A stretch of 64,000 nucleotides of DNA, taken from contig CM017567.1 of assembly GCA_007844125.1 (NCBI GenBank), forward strand, positions 17,065,480 through 17,129,479, read 5' to 3'. Numbering within the stretch: position 1 is the first letter of the stretch; each line of letters begins with the position of its first letter. The notes under the pieces are model-generated. The model searched no databases. It was not told the DNA's origin and saw nothing but the letters and a program-made list of their open reading frames with translations. Source of the stretch: Sinonovacula constricta (taxonomy: Eukaryota > Mollusca > Bivalvia > Cardiida > Solecurtidae). This document shows, one piece after another, positions 23,933-36,759 of this stretch. The position numbers were made by a program, and so were the translations under genes.

Positions 23933-25182
23933 CGAGGTACAGTCAAAAAGTTCCCGGACTGTCATGATATCTTTTTTTATTTTCCGTACGATTCTGTAAT
24001 TAAATATATGACATAAAAATATAACGATTCCACTGCAAGAATCTATAAATATATGTAAAATACACAAACATAAACATGGTTACTGATCCATTAGAATAAC
24101 CCACTATGTCTTTTTCGGAGCACTTCCGCGACGTCGATGACGTTCATATGACGTTCATGTCACAAAAAGACTTTACCGTCACGTTCATGCTTTCTCAAAA
24201 TAGTCACCACTGTGTTCTATACATTTCCTGTGTCGCTGTACCCATTTCTGATATATGTCTGCGTACCACTCTGGTGAGTAGATTCTGACTGCCGACCTAA
24301 CAGCATACTTTATCTCTTCTTCGGTATCAAACCTCCGGCCTCACCCTCCCAATCATAACGGCGTAAAGATCGACGAGAAGCGTCGACACGGGTTGTTTTC
24401 ATTTCATCTGTCAGCAGACGAGGAACCCTGCGAGCACATACCTTATTCATGTTCAAGTCCTGGGTCACTATTTTATGGACAGTTCCATGACACAGCCCGA
24501 CAGTGTCAGCAATATCATCTAGAGACTTGCGCCGATCAGTTGCTAGGACGTCCTTAATCTTTTTGACTAAACGCTCATCATTTCCCGGACTTCCGCTTCG
24601 TGCATTATCCTCGATATCCGCCCTACCTTCCCGGAAACGTTTGTGCCACTCAAACACAAGAGTCCTGGAACAGTTGATAACACCATCCTTCTGTTTCATG
24701 AATTTCCAAGTATCCGTCGGGGTCATACCAGACATCACACAGAATTTAATCACTGTCCGCTGCTCCGTACGTTCACTTAACGTTGTCATTTTCTTGCTTC
24801 AAAATTTGTACACGGCGGAAATTATACTTCACAAAATGGCGATACGTCAACCGATCACGCTGAAATTTTGTTATTGTTTACAAGTAACGTTCTGCTGACG
24901 TCATGCGGAAAAATCAATACGTTTTGGCGCCGTTATTTTGAAAAACTTCAAAAAGAAAATAGTCATCTCATTGCGAAAAAAAACAAATTCTGAAGTGCTC
25001 CGTATTAGGGTTGTGGACATGCAAAATGTAAAAAAATAAATTCAAATACTTGTTAAAACCTACTTTTTCTTAGTTGTTGATATAAGATTTAAATATAAAT
25101 ACATGCATGGTAAATTTTATGACGATCCGCGTCAATAATGTGTTTAAAAGGACCAGTCCGGGAACTTTCTGACTGTACCTCG
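23933..25182 (-). mobile_element. mariner-like element, internally deleted
   Basis: The left end is CGAGGTACAGTCAAAAAGTT followed by cccggactg; the right end, read inward on the minus strand, is CGAGGTACAGTCAGAAAGTT followed by cccggactgg. Both are flanked by TA (23931-23932 and 25183-25184), the mariner/Tc1 target duplication. The 1250-bp length is normal for mariner, but the transposase lacks its catalytic centre, so it is non-autonomous. The long conserved ends suggest it could still be moved in trans. Confidence 0.9.
24185..24789 (-). pseudogene. mariner transposase, catalytic domain deleted
   Basis: The N-terminal part (ATG at 24789, MTTLSERTEQRTVIKFCVMS) carries the paired helix-turn-helix DNA-binding region: 'FEWHKRFREGRADIEDNARS' then 'GSP', and a second HTH around 'SLDDIADTVGLCHGTVHKIV'. 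It remains open to 24310. The normal C-terminus is recognisable in another frame at 24331-24185: FDTEEEIKYAVRSAVRIYSP, then 'EWYADIYQKWVQRHRKCIEH', then SGDYFEKA and a stop. Between the two, the block with the DDD catalytic residues (roughly 150 or more residues in full-length relatives) is missing and the frame is shifted. This is a deletion derivative unable to catalyse transposition. Confidence 0.88.
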
Positions 25183-26463
25183 TAGATAGTCTATGAACCA
25201 GCGCCCCTTGAAGTTTGTCTTTGATCCAGCACCCCTTATAAATTGTCTATGGTCCAGAACCCCTTACAGATAGTCTGTTTCAGCACCCCTTGTAGATTGT
25301 CTATGATCTAGCCCCCTTACAGATTGTCTTTGATCCAGCACCCCTTGTAGATTGTCTATGATCCAGCACCTCTTGTAGGTTGTCTATGATCTAGCACCCC
25401 TTGTAGATTGTCTATGATCCAGTGCCCCCGGTAGATTGTCTATGATCCAGTGACCCCTGTAGATTGTCTATGATCCAGCACACCTTGTAGATTGTCTATG
25501 ATCCAGCACCCCTTGTAGATTGTCTATGATCCAGTGTCCCTGGTAGATTGTCTTTGATCCAACACCTCTTGTAGATTGTCTATGATCCAGTGTCCCTGGT
25601 AGGTTGTCTATGATCTAGCACCCCTTGTAGATTGTCTATGATCCAGCACACCTTGCAGGTTGTCTATGGTCCAGTGCCCCTCGTAGATTGTCTATGATCC
25701 AGCACCCCTTGTAGATTGTCTATGATCTAGCATCCCTTGTAGATTGTCTATGGTCCAGTGTCCCTGGTAGATTGTCTTTGATCCAGCACCCCATGTAGAT
25801 TGTCTATGATCCAGTGTCCCTGGTAGATTGTCTATGGTCCAGCACCTCTTGTAGATTGTCTATGATCCAGCACCTCTTGTAGATTGTCTATGATCTAGCA
25901 TCCCTTGTAGATTGTCTATGGTCCAGTGTCCCTGGTAGATTGTCTTTGATCCAGCACCCCATGTAGATTGTCTATGATCCAGTGCCCCTTGTAGATTGTC
26001 TATGATCCAGCACCCTTCGCAGGTTGTCTACGATCTAGCACCTCTTGTAGATTGTCTATGATCTAGCAACCCTTATAGTTTGTCTATGATCCATCACCCC
26101 TTTAAGATTGTCTATGATCCAGTGTCCCTGGTAGATTGTCTTTGATCCAGTACCCCTTGTAGATTGTCTGTGATCTAGCATCCCTTGTAGATTGTCTTTG
26201 ATCCAGCACCCCTTGTAGATTGTCTATGATCTAGCATCCCTTGTATATTGTCTTTGATCCAGCACCCCTTGTAGATTGTCTATGATCCAGCACCCCTTGT
26301 AGATTTCTATGATCTAGCACCCCTTGTAGATTGTTTAAAATCAAGTGCCTGAATGTCTTCCATGTTCCATAAATAAGTGAATTTGTTTTGAAATTATGAA
26401 ACCAGTACTTTTTGCCAAGTTTACTATAAAACCTGATTGGCTAAATAACCTTAAAGTCAAATG

Positions 26464-27782
26464 GCATTCAGCAAATGTCCTCAAAGCAGTCTTGGTCATT
26501 CGGCAGATGGTGTCCTTCAAGCAATCTTAGGCATTCAACAGATGGTGTCCTTCAAGTTATCTTAGGCATTCAGCAGATGCTGACGTTCAATCAATCTTAG
26601 GCTTTTAGCAAATGCTGTTCTCCAAGTAATCTTATGCATTCAGCAGATGTTGTCTTTCAAGCAATCTTGGGCATTCAACAGATGATGTTCTTCAAACAAT
26701 CTTAGGCATTCAGCAGATATTGCCCTTCAACCAGTCATAGGCATTCAGCAGTTGTTGTCCGTCAAGCAACCTTGGGCACTCAGCAGATGTTGTCCTTTAA
26801 GAAATCATGGACTTTCAGCAGATGCTGTCCTTCAAGTAGTCTTGGGCCTTCAGCAAATACTGTCCTTTAGGCAATCAATCTTTTCAGCAGATGCTGTTCT
26901 TTAAGCAATCTTGGACTTTCAGCAGATGCTGTCCTTCAAGTAGTCTTGGGCCTGCAGCAAATACTGTCCTTCAGGCAATAAATCTTTTCAGCAAATACTG
27001 TCCTTCAGGCAATTAATCTTTTCAGCAAATACTGTCCTTTGGACAATTAATCTTTTCAGCAGATGCTGTTCTTTAAGCAATATTAGACTTTCAGCAGATG
27101 CTGTCCTTCAAGTAGTCTTGGGCCTGCAGCAAATACTGTCCTTCAGGCAATTAATCTTTTCAGCAAATACTGTCCTTTTGGCAATTGATCTTTTCAGCAG
27201 ATGGTGTCCTTTAAGCAATTTTATGCATTTCGCAGAGTGTGTCCTTCAAGCAACCTTATGCATTCAGCAGATGGTGTCCTTTAAGCAATTTTATGCATTT
27301 CGCAGAGTGTGTCCTTCAAGCAACCTTATGCATTCAGCAGATGGTGTCCTTTAAGCAATCTTATGCATTCAGCAGATGCTGTCCTTTAAGCAATCTTATG
27401 CATTCAGCAGAGTGTGTCCTTCAAGCAATCTTATGCATTCAGCGGAGTGTGTCCTTCAAGCAATCTTATGCATTCAGCAGATGGTGTCCTTTAAGCAATC
27501 TTATGCATTCAGCAGATGCTGTCCTTTAAGCAATCTTATGCATTCAGCAGAGTGTGTCCTTCAAGCAATCTTATGCATTCTGCAGATGGTGTCCTTCAAG
27601 CAATCTTATGCATTCAGCAGATGCTGTCCTTTAAGCAATCTTATGCATTCAGCAGATGCTGTCCTTTAAGCAATCTTATGCATTCAGCAGATGCTGTCCT
27701 TTAAGCAATCTTATGCATTCAGCAGAGTGTGTCCTTCAAGCAATCTTATGCATTCTGTAGATGCTGTTCTTCATGCAATCTG
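26464..27782. repeat. 35-bp minisatellite, about 38 copies
   Basis: The unit is 'tgtccttcaagcaatcttat' plus 'gcattcagcagatgg'. The left part (to ~27200) is strongly diverged and the right part (27200-27750) homogeneous, so recent amplification was on the right. As 35 is not a multiple of 3 and the unit is nearly stop-free, overlapping frames at 27118-27704 stay open; they are repeat artefacts. Confidence 0.93.
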
Positions 27783-28688
27783 AGAAATTCAACCCAAGCT
27801 GCCATTCAATTTTCAATTGTAATTGTAGGTTTTCCAGCTTATCTGCCATATAGCTGTCATTTTAGATTGCTTACAAGCTAGCATGTCAGATTATAAGCAA
27901 GTAGGAAGTATATGGCTGTCCAGTTGGCATGTTGAACATTGAATTTTCTATATACATATGTGTTTAGATTCCTTTTCTACCAAATACAACTGTTTTGATA
28001 TGACATTTTACTCTTAAGGGGACATCATAGAAGGGCAGCAAAGTTAGCTAGAAGTATTGCAGATTGCTTGCTTTTGTAAGATTCTCTTTCTTAATAAAAG
28101 CCTCCAGAAACAACATGGTGCAAAATCCATTACCTGGGTACTTTTACCCCACTTAACACCAATATTATCTCTACTACTTCTCTCTCCCCACATTAATGGT
28201 CCTTTATACTGCACTAAGATAATCAACATCCCACTTCCTAAGTTTATGGATTTCTTCTTTCTAAGATGTAGTTAGAGTTTACAATAGAAAAAATTGGCAT
28301 TCTGCATTTTGTCATGAATAAGCTGTGAACTTTTTAGGCAAGATGTATTTTTTGTGTTTCTTCAGTAATAAAACTTTTTGGGTTTCTTTTATTCATTAAA
28401 TGTTTGAAATATGAAAATATAATAGGTTCTATGGGTATTACAGTATATGCTCACATTTAAAGTAGCACTGGTTATTGGTGAAACATCTCATTTAAGACTA
28501 AATGGGTTGCTGAAACAAATTTATTTCACATTTCTGGATTTGTTTTTTCTTTATGACAGTGTTGATAAAAGTATTGTTAAAGTTGAGACAACTTATAGCA
28601 AGCACCTGCATTGGAGATGAAGCAGTGACCAAAGAATGAGTGTTACAAACAATATAACATTAAATGCAAGAAAGTATTAAATGATATA
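27783..28688. other. Spacer, nothing recognised
   Basis: AT-rich, non-coding. The opposing open frames at 28044-28275 show no domain. Confidence 0.4.
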
Positions 28689-29518
28689 CAGTGAAACCTC
28701 TGGACAGCATCATTTGGCGGAGGCACAGAAAAGTGCTGCAGCTGAGATGTGCTGCTGTGCAGAGGTCATCATTGATGCCAAGTTAAAATACCTTTTATAA
28801 AACATTATTTCAATTCAATATTACCTTAGGGATGTTTTCATAATATCAAAATATGGTATCACATGTTCAAAATGTAGGTAAGATTTTGTTGAAATAAAAG
28901 AACTAGAAGAGCATACAAACTTACACAGTGTAATTTGAAACACAGTCAAAATTCCTATAGATTCTGATAAGTTGTAAATAAAACAGAACTTAATTAGGTT
29001 AACTAAGTAAATGAAACTGAGAACTAAAATATGAAAGTAGATAAATGCATTCATATTTAGTCACCATAAACTGGAATTGTAAGCTGCAGATAAAGAGCAA
29101 ATATTGTTGTTTTCATTTCTTGCAAAGTCACCAATAATTTTGTGTGGATTTAATAAACACATTAATAGTTACTATTGCCATTTAACTGATAATATTCTTT
29201 CTATGAGCACTATTTTGAAACCAGGTTAACAGTTTTTTTCACACCTACCTGATTACCTGTCAAACAGACACTGGATTAGTACCTATACTTAATCAGTCAA
29301 CCAAGATTCCTTATCAAATAACAGAAGTGTGTTACTTCTCAAGTAGAGGTTATCCTAGCCTTAGGGACAGATTTGAATGTCCATTTACCTTTATTGAGAG
29401 GAGGTGCTGCTCAGAGGTTAAAATGTTAAAATGCACTTAAAACCTATAGGGGGGAATAAAAGTGTTGCTGCTAAGAAGCTGTTGCTGCTCAGAGGTGCCA
29501 TTTGGAGAGGTTTTGATG
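28689..29518. mobile_element. pogo-like MITE, 0.83 kb
   Basis: The left end is CAGTGAAACCTCTGGACAGC; the right end, read inward on the minus strand, is CATCAAAACCTCTCCAAATG. Both are flanked by TA (28687-28688 and 29519-29520). Related words 'gctgctcagaggt' and 'gctgctgtgcagaggtc' repeat behind the ends. There is no transposase. The end style fits TA-targeting pogo/Tigger MITEs, but the ends match only imperfectly. Confidence 0.6.
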
Positions 29519-29520
29519 TA

Positions 29521-31001
29521 TGTACCAGAGATAAATGCTTCAGGGAAGTTTCCAATTAGTATAGATTTTAAAAAGAACAATTTAGAATAATACGAATAAA
29601 ACAAGTAATGTAAGGTTTAGTTATTATGTAAAATGGCAAAATAAGAGTGATGTCATTCCAAACAAAGATGTACAATACTAAATTGACAGGAAAACAAATC
29701 AAAGCCAATTAAAAAGAAATTTACTATTGTGGAGCAATTTAAGGTAAATGGATCCTATAAGAATAAAGTAATTGGCCATGGACTTATGTGAAAAGTTATT
29801 CTACAGTCATTATATAATCTCTATACTATTATGTTCCAAATTTACTAAGCAGCAACATAAACAAAACATAAGCTTAAAATGCATACAAAGTCATCACAGA
29901 ATTCTCTGTTGTGACTCTAATACCATCCAGTTAGGACATGTTTGACATCTGTTGAACATGTGCCTGCTCAGTTTTGCATCATTTCTTTTTTTTTTATAGG
30001 TTAGCACAATAGATATAAAATATACATTTTAATACATATCATTTCAGTCACAAGATTTACAACTTTCCACTTTCTTTCTGAAAATATCTTTAAAATACTG
30101 CTACAATATTTATAATAGTTAGTTTGAAGCATAAAAACACCAATTCACACTGATTAAAATGTAAAATCCCATTATTTTGTGTTGCCATTAAAAACTCAAT
30201 TTTGTTTATTTTATTGTGTGTATAAAATGCCTTTTACAAAAGCATTCCTAGACATAACTCCTCCATTAACATTACAAGCACAGACATTATAAACATGGTG
30301 CTCATTAACAAGAACCTGCAAGTTTTAATGAGAACAGCTGTTAATGCCAATGTCATGTTTAGGGTTTATGACAAGAGATTGTATTTTTGTCTAATGTTTA
30401 CACATTTTGTACTTGACAGTGTTTGTCATTACATTGTTTTCTGCAGAAAAGCTGGTTAGTTAAAGATCTACATAGCTTGGAGGCTAAACAATAAAAGATT
30501 GATTGAGAAGGTTAACAGACTGAGCTGAACAGTCAAAGGACAGTCTAAATTGTTAAACCAACCTCAGTAAAAATATGTCCATAAATGTTTTAGAATTATT
30601 TGGAAAAAAAACAACAACTGGAAATTTAATCATCTTTAAAGAACTAAAGTTTAACATGCTGTTTTATCTTTATTTTCATTTCTATTATACCTTGTCTAGT
30701 TCATGGATAGCTTAGAATTTTCTACTACGGACTGTAACAGGGTGATGTTTCAGTACTAGATACCACAGTTTCCCGGGGAGTCACAGTATTCCCCATAATG
30801 ATGTATTGTGTCTTTTAGCTGCTATATTATGGTATTATGTCATTCTCTGTTTATCTGAACATACAACAACTACAGTAGCTTCCATTCCATCAGTCCATGA
30901 TAAGCCCATCACCTGTCTGCGACTGTGGTTGTCTTTGTTTTGGAAAAGCCCCAGGATAAATATCTTTAGATCCAGCTAATTGTTTCACTTTTTATATCTA
31001 C
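29521..31001. other. Spacer, nothing recognised
   Basis: AT-rich, non-coding, with no element ends found. Confidence 0.4.
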
Positions 31002-31280
31002 ATGTTTTGCGTATGCTGTCATCGTGTAATGGCAAGGAATGAGACCTATGTTGTAACATACAGGAAGTTTTATTTTTTCAGTTTGCCAGATTGTGCAGAA
31101 TGTGTGTCAAACTCAGTTGATTCTATAGCTTTGTGCTATTCAATAGAACATGACTGTGTTGATAAGATTTCTTTATCTACTGTAGCGCATGTTTTGCATA
31201 TGATGTCATTATTTAGTGGCAAAGAAATGAGATGGAAGCTATGTTGTCACACATCCATAGAAGTCATGTTTTATCACCTT
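31002..31280. repeat. Diverged direct duplication, offset about 187 bp
   Basis: 'catgttttgcgtatgctgtc' (near 31002) and 'catgttttgcatatgatgtc' (near 31189) start two copies that continue with 'tggcaa', 'gaaatgaga' or 'gaatgagac', and 'ctatgttgt'. The second is truncated by the 60-bp array. The open frame across it has no domain. Confidence 0.6.
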
Positions 31281-31286
31281 TAGACT

Positions 31287-32969
31287 TTTCTAGTCTGTCC
31301 CATTATGCCAAAGGGACTGCTTACTGAACTGATTCTATGGCTTTCAGCACTAGTCTGTCCCATTGTGCCAAGTGTGCTGACCTCTGAACTGATTCTATGG
31401 CTTTCAGCTTTAGCCTGTCCCATTGTACCAAATGTGCTGCCCTCTGAACTGATTTTATGGCTTTCAGCACTAGCCTGTCCCATTGTGCCATATGTGCTGC
31501 CCTCTGAACTGATTCTATGGCTTTCAGCACTAGTCTATCCCATTGTGCCATATGTGCTGCCCTCTGAACTGATTCTATGGCTTTCAGCTTTAACCTGTCC
31601 AATTGTGCCAAGTGTGCTGCCCTCTGAACTGATTCTATGGCTTTCAGCACTAGCCTGTCCCATTGTGCCATATGTGCTGCCCTCTGAACTGATTCTATGG
31701 CTTTCAGCACTAGCCTGTCAAAATGTGCCAAGAGTGCTGACCTCTGAACTGATTCTATGGCTTTCAGCTTTAGCCTGTCCCATTGTGCCAAGAGTGCTGA
31801 CCTCTGAACAGATTATATGGCTTTCAGCACTAGCCTATCCCATTGTGCCATATGTGCTGCCATCTGAACTGATTCTATGGCTTTCAGCTTTAACCTGTCC
31901 AATTGTGCCAAGTGTGCTGCCCTCTGAACAGATTCTATGGCTTTCAGCTTTAGCCTGTCCCATTGTGCCAAATGTGCTGCCCTCTGAACTGATTCTATGG
32001 CTTTCAGCTCTAGCCTGTATAATTGTGCCAAGTGAACTGACCTCTGAACTGATTCTATGGCTTTCAGCTTTAGCCTGTCCCATTGTGCCAAATGTGCTGC
32101 GGCTAAACTGATTCTATGGCTTTCAGCACTAGTTTGTCCCATTGTGCCATATGTGCCGACCTCTGAACTGATTCTATAGCTTTCAGCTTTAACCTGTCCA
32201 ATTGTGCCAAGTGTGCTGACTGCTGAACTGATCCTTTTCTTTCAGCACTAGCCTGTCCCATTGTGCCAAATGTGCTGACTGCTGAACTGATTCTATGGCT
32301 TTCAGCACTAGCCTGTCCAATTGTGCCAAGTGTGCTGACTGCTGAACTGATTCTATGGCTTTCAGCACTAGCCTGTCCCATTGTGCCATATGTGCTGCCC
32401 TCTGAACTGATTCTATGGCTTTCAGCTCTAGCCTGTCCCATTGTGCCAAATGTGCTGCCGCTGAACTGATTCTATGGCTTTCAGCACTAGTTTGTCCCAT
32501 TGTGCCATATGTGCCGACCTCTGAACTGATTCTATAGCTTTCAGCTTTAACCTGTCCAATTGTGCCAAGTGTGCTGACTGCTGAACTGATCCTTTTCTTT
32601 CAGCACTAGCCTGTCCCATTGTGCCAAATGTGCTGACTGCTGAACTGATTCTATGGCTTTCAGCACTAGCCTGTCCAATTGTGCCAAGTGTGCTGACTGC
32701 TGAACTGATTCTATGGCTTTCAGCACTAGTCTGTCCCATTGTGCCAAGTGTGCTGACCTCTGAACTGAATCTATGGCTTTCAGCTTTAGCCTGTCCCATT
32801 GTGCCAAATGTGCTGCCCTCTGAACTGATTCTATGGCTTTCAGCACTAGCCTGTCCCATTGTGCCAAATGTGCTGAAAGCTGAACTGATTCTATGGCTTT
32901 CAGTTCTAGCCTGTCCCATTGTGCCAAATGTGCTGACCTCTGAACTGATTCTGTGGCTTTCAGCTCTTA
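31287..32969. repeat. 60-bp minisatellite, about 28 copies, with higher-order duplication
   Basis: The unit is 'ctctgaactgattctatggc' then 'tttcagcactagcctgtccc' then 'attgtgccatatgtgctgcc'. A set of variant units (gccgacc, atagc, and a shortened ccttttctttcag unit) occurs twice at an offset of 358 bp (about 32103-32460 and 32461-32818), showing a recent six-unit duplication. Open frames on both strands (for example 31305-32111 plus and 31321-31791 minus) come from a period divisible by 3 and a stop-free unit. Confidence 0.95.
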
Positions 32970-35021
32970 AAAGCAGTAGTTGTAGCCCTTGCCCTGAAAG
33001 TAGTGTTAAAATAGCTTTTATAAAATCTATATAGCTCTGATTTTATAAGGAGCAAGTATGCATTCTTGAAATGCTGTCATTGTTTTTTCTTGGTTCACAA
33101 TAAGCACTTCTGATTTGATGAATTGAAAGCTGCTTTTTACTTTTAAGAAAAAAGAGATATATTTAATGAATTTCCTAGCAGATGACCACAAGCAAATTAA
33201 GTTTTATATATTTATTTTGCTATTTAAAGTATTTTATCTTTTTTTCTTCTTCTTTCACAGTATTTAGATATCATTAAATGTGTCATAAAGATATTTCTTC
33301 TTTCATAATATTTGAATATTATTAAAGTATTATAAAAGATATTCTTAAAAATATGCAGATATTTAAAATTGAATCATAAAGATACATGTAGTTGCATCTG
33401 CAGTAGACCATTATTCTACCTATCGTAGGGTGCTGATCAGTATGTCTGCAGTAGACCATTATTCTACCTATCGTAGGGTGCTGATCAGTATGTCTGCACA
33501 ATGGTCTTGTTGTTTACTTAGCAATTTTCACACACCCTGTGTTGTTTTAAATAGATATTTTATGTGAGGTCATATAAAGTGGAATAAATATATCTACCTT
33601 TATTTTGATGTATTAATTTTGTTAGTTTCTTTTAGGTATTTTATAAACTATCATCAGTTTTATTGCACTTTGCAGAGGAAAATATTTTCAAAATCAGTCT
33701 TTCAAGTGGAATATATATTAACCATTGGAGAAGTAAATGATTACAATTGTTCTTTTGGCACCTGTAATCTTGCTGATAAATACACGAAATATTTCAAATA
33801 AGCACTTCAGTGTCATTTATGTCTGTAAACAATGCAAAGCCCATTAATTTACCAAGATATTTAAATTGCTTTGTTATCAAAATGTTTCTGGATTTTCTCA
33901 ATCTGACTTAAACATTATTTTTACATACCAGTATTTTTGGTTTACCTACTCATTTCTCACTGAAAACTAATTCCTCGATGTCTAAACTATTAATTACAGA
34001 TTTTCACATTCTGTGGTTTTGAAATATGTTATTTTAAGAATTACTTATTCTGATGGTGGCAGCCTTTGATTGTGAGCCAGGAGAAGCAAGTACCCTCAAC
34101 ATTATGTGACTATTGTTTTTCTTCTTATTTTAAAAATAGGTTTTATGGCAAAAGTTAGTTAGAATTCATTTTTCAAAATAAAACACCTTGTATCTGTACG
34201 AGAAATATTCTAATCACACATGTCTCAATTAAAGCATTGTTCCAAAAACACTGTCAGACTTTTGTCTCTCATTAGTCCATAAAGCACTCTTGTTTAAAGT
34301 CTGCAGCCTAATTGAAGACATCATAGCAGTGAACTGCAAATAACACATTATAAATGCATGTTTATTTGATGTCAATATTAAATTTTATGAATAAACAATA
34401 ATGACTAAAAATGTTATTTTAAATACTTTTACAATCAATAAAATAAATTGATGGCTTTCGTGTTTATTTATTGACTTAAGTGCAATGACAGCATGTATGA
34501 GTTTTTTTTTATCTTTTAAATTAATTTCTCTCAGTAAAGTGGAAAAAAATGTGTAAATTTTTAAACAATTATTTGAAATCTGAAAAAAATCTGTGGGTTT
34601 TTTTTTTACTTGCTTTACTGGAATATTGGGGAAAATAACAAGAGTCTAATATTTTATTTTATATATTGATTATTAAAAAATATATTTCAGAAGTATGAAT
34701 TTTTCAGTTTTTGGTAGATCAATTTATTGATAATTGATTGTGTCTTTTGCATACATTTCTATGGTTTTTGTGTCTTAAACAAATGAAAACTTTTCTTTAT
34801 ATATTACTCCCATAAACCCCTATTTTGCCTTACAGCACATTTATTATTTATTTTAAGGAAACTCCAGCCCTGATTTATTATCCGGACTGCCAGTATAAAC
34901 ATAGGTTATTTAAGGGTGTATAAAACCATCAGTTTTGTTAATTTTCTCTGCTGTGATGGTGTAGACATCATTAGTCATTGACCCAGGGCCCACCCTGAAC
35001 TGTCTATACAAGTATCTGTGG
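32970..35021. other. AT-rich spacer, nothing recognised apart from a small duplication
   Basis: No gene or element end recognised; a 48-bp duplication at 33397-33494 is listed separately. The open frame at 33619-33801 has no domain. Confidence 0.4.
33397..33494. repeat. 48-bp perfect tandem duplication
   Basis: Two adjacent identical copies starting 'tctgcagtagaccattattc' and ending 'gctgatcagtatg', from 33397 and 33445. Perfect identity marks a very recent event, possibly a nascent minisatellite. Confidence 0.9.
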
Positions 35022-36759
35022 GGTGTCTGGAATATGTCTGGGATTGTCTTTACAGGGCTTGTTTAAGATTGTGTTTACAAGACTCTGGGATTGTGTCTAC
35101 AGGGATTGTCTGGGATTGTGCCTACAGGGCTTGTTTAAGATTGTGTTTACGGGACTTGTCTGGGATTATGTTAACAGGGCTTGTCTGGGATTGTGTCTAC
35201 AGGGCTTGTCTAAGATTGTGTCTACAGGGCTTGTCTGAGATTGTGTCTACAGGGCTTGTCTGGGATTGTGTTTACAGGGCTTGTCTGGGATTGTGTCTAC
35301 AGGGCTTGTCTGAGATTGTGTTTACAGGGCTTGTCTGGGATTGTGTCTACAGGGCTTATCTAAGATTGTGTCTACAGGGCTTGTCTGAGATTGTGTCTAC
35401 AGGGCTTGTCTGGGATTGTGTCTACAGGGCTTATCTAAGATTGTGTCTACAGGGCTTGTCTGAGATTGTGTCTACAGGGCTTGTCTGGGATTGTGTCTAC
35501 AGGGCTTATCTAAGATTGTGTCTACAGGGCTTATCTAAGATTGTGTCTACAGGGCTTGTCTGAGATTGTGTCTACAGGGCTTGTCTGGGATTGTGTCTAC
35601 AGGGCTTATCTAAGATTGTGTCTACAGGGCTTATCTAAGATTGTGTCTACAGGGCTTGTCTGGGATTGTGTTTACAGGGCTTGTCTAAGATTGTGTCTAC
35701 AGGGCTTGTCTGAGATTGTGTCTACAGGGCTTGTCTGGGATTGTGTCTACAGGGCTTGTCTGGGATTGTGTCTACAGGGCTTGTCTGGGATTGTGTCTAC
35801 AGGGCTTATCTAAGATTGTGTTTACAGGGCTTGTCTGGGATTGTGCCTACAGGGCTTGTCTGGGATTGTGTCTACAGGGCTTGTCTAAGATTGTGTCTAC
35901 AGGGCTTGTCTACGATTGTGTCTACAGGGCTTGTCTGAGATTATGTCTACAGGGCTTGTCTGGGATTGTGTTTACAGGGCTTGTCTGGGATTGTGCCTAC
36001 AGGGCTTCTCTGGGATTGCATTAACAGGGCTTGTCTGGGATTGTGTTTACAGGGCTTGTCTGGGATTGTGTCTACAGGGCTTGTCTGGGATTGTGCCTAC
36101 AGGGCTTGTCTGGGATTGTGTCTTCAGGGCTTGTCTGGGATTGTGCCTGGGATTGTGCCTACAGGGCTTGTCTGGGATTGTGCCTACAGGGCTTGTTTTA
36201 GATTGTGTTTACAGGGCTTGTTTAAGATTGTGTTTACAGGACTTGTCCAAGATTGTGTCTACAGGGCTTGTCTGGGATTGTGTCTACAGGGCTTGTCTGG
36301 GATTGTGTTTACAGGGCTTGTCTTGGATTGTGCCTACAGGGCTTGTCTGGGATTGTGCCTACAGGGCTTGTCTGGGATTGTGTCTACAGGGCTTGTTTGG
36401 GATTGTGCCTACAGGGCTTGTCTGGGATTGTGTTTACAGGGCTTGTCTGGGATTGTGTCTACAGGGCTTGTCTGAGATTGTATCTACAGGACTTGTCTGG
36501 GATTGTGTTTACAGGGCTTGTCTGGAATTGTGTCTACAGGGCTTGTCTGGGATTGTGCCTACAGGGCTTGTCTAGGATTGTGTCTACAGGGCTTGTCTAA
36601 GATTGTGTCTACAGGACTTGTCTGGGATTGTGTCTACAGGGCTTGTCTGGGATTGTGTTTACAGGGCTTGTCTGGGATTGTGTTTACAGGACTTGTCTGG
36701 GATTGTGCCTACAGGGCCTCTCTGGGATTTCATTAACAGGGCTTGTCTGGGATTGTGTT
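35022..36759. repeat. 25-bp minisatellite, left part, about 69 copies
   Basis: The unit is 'gcttgtctgggattgtgtct' plus 'acagg', with variants tttacagg, cctacagg, ctaaga and the rarer 'gggattgcattaacagg'. All forward frames are largely free of stops, giving overlapping apparent proteins (35018-36909). The last unit breaks at 'gattgtgtt' (36759), where the CMC element begins. Identical unit types, including the 'cattaacagg' variant, resume at 55988, so both parts are one array. Confidence 0.95.

Larger units (their letters stand above)
23905..26336. repeat. 28-bp minisatellite, about 42 copies, split by a mariner element
   Basis: The unit is 'tgtagattgtctatgatcca' plus 'gcacccct', with variants gtgtccctgg, gtgcccc and atctagca. 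One unit lies at 23905-23930, and the rest run from 25183 to 26336. The break coincides exactly with TA target sites of the mariner-like element at 23933-25182, so that element jumped into a pre-existing array near its left edge. Confidence 0.93.

Noticed and set aside
24503..24898. 131-codon plus-strand frame
   Set aside because: It overlaps the mariner transposase on the opposite strand, which has clear family motifs; the plus frame does not.
31280..33034. Overlapping plus and minus frames of up to 268 codons
   Set aside because: Products of the 60-bp array; frame shifts between units and opposing frames mark them as artefacts.
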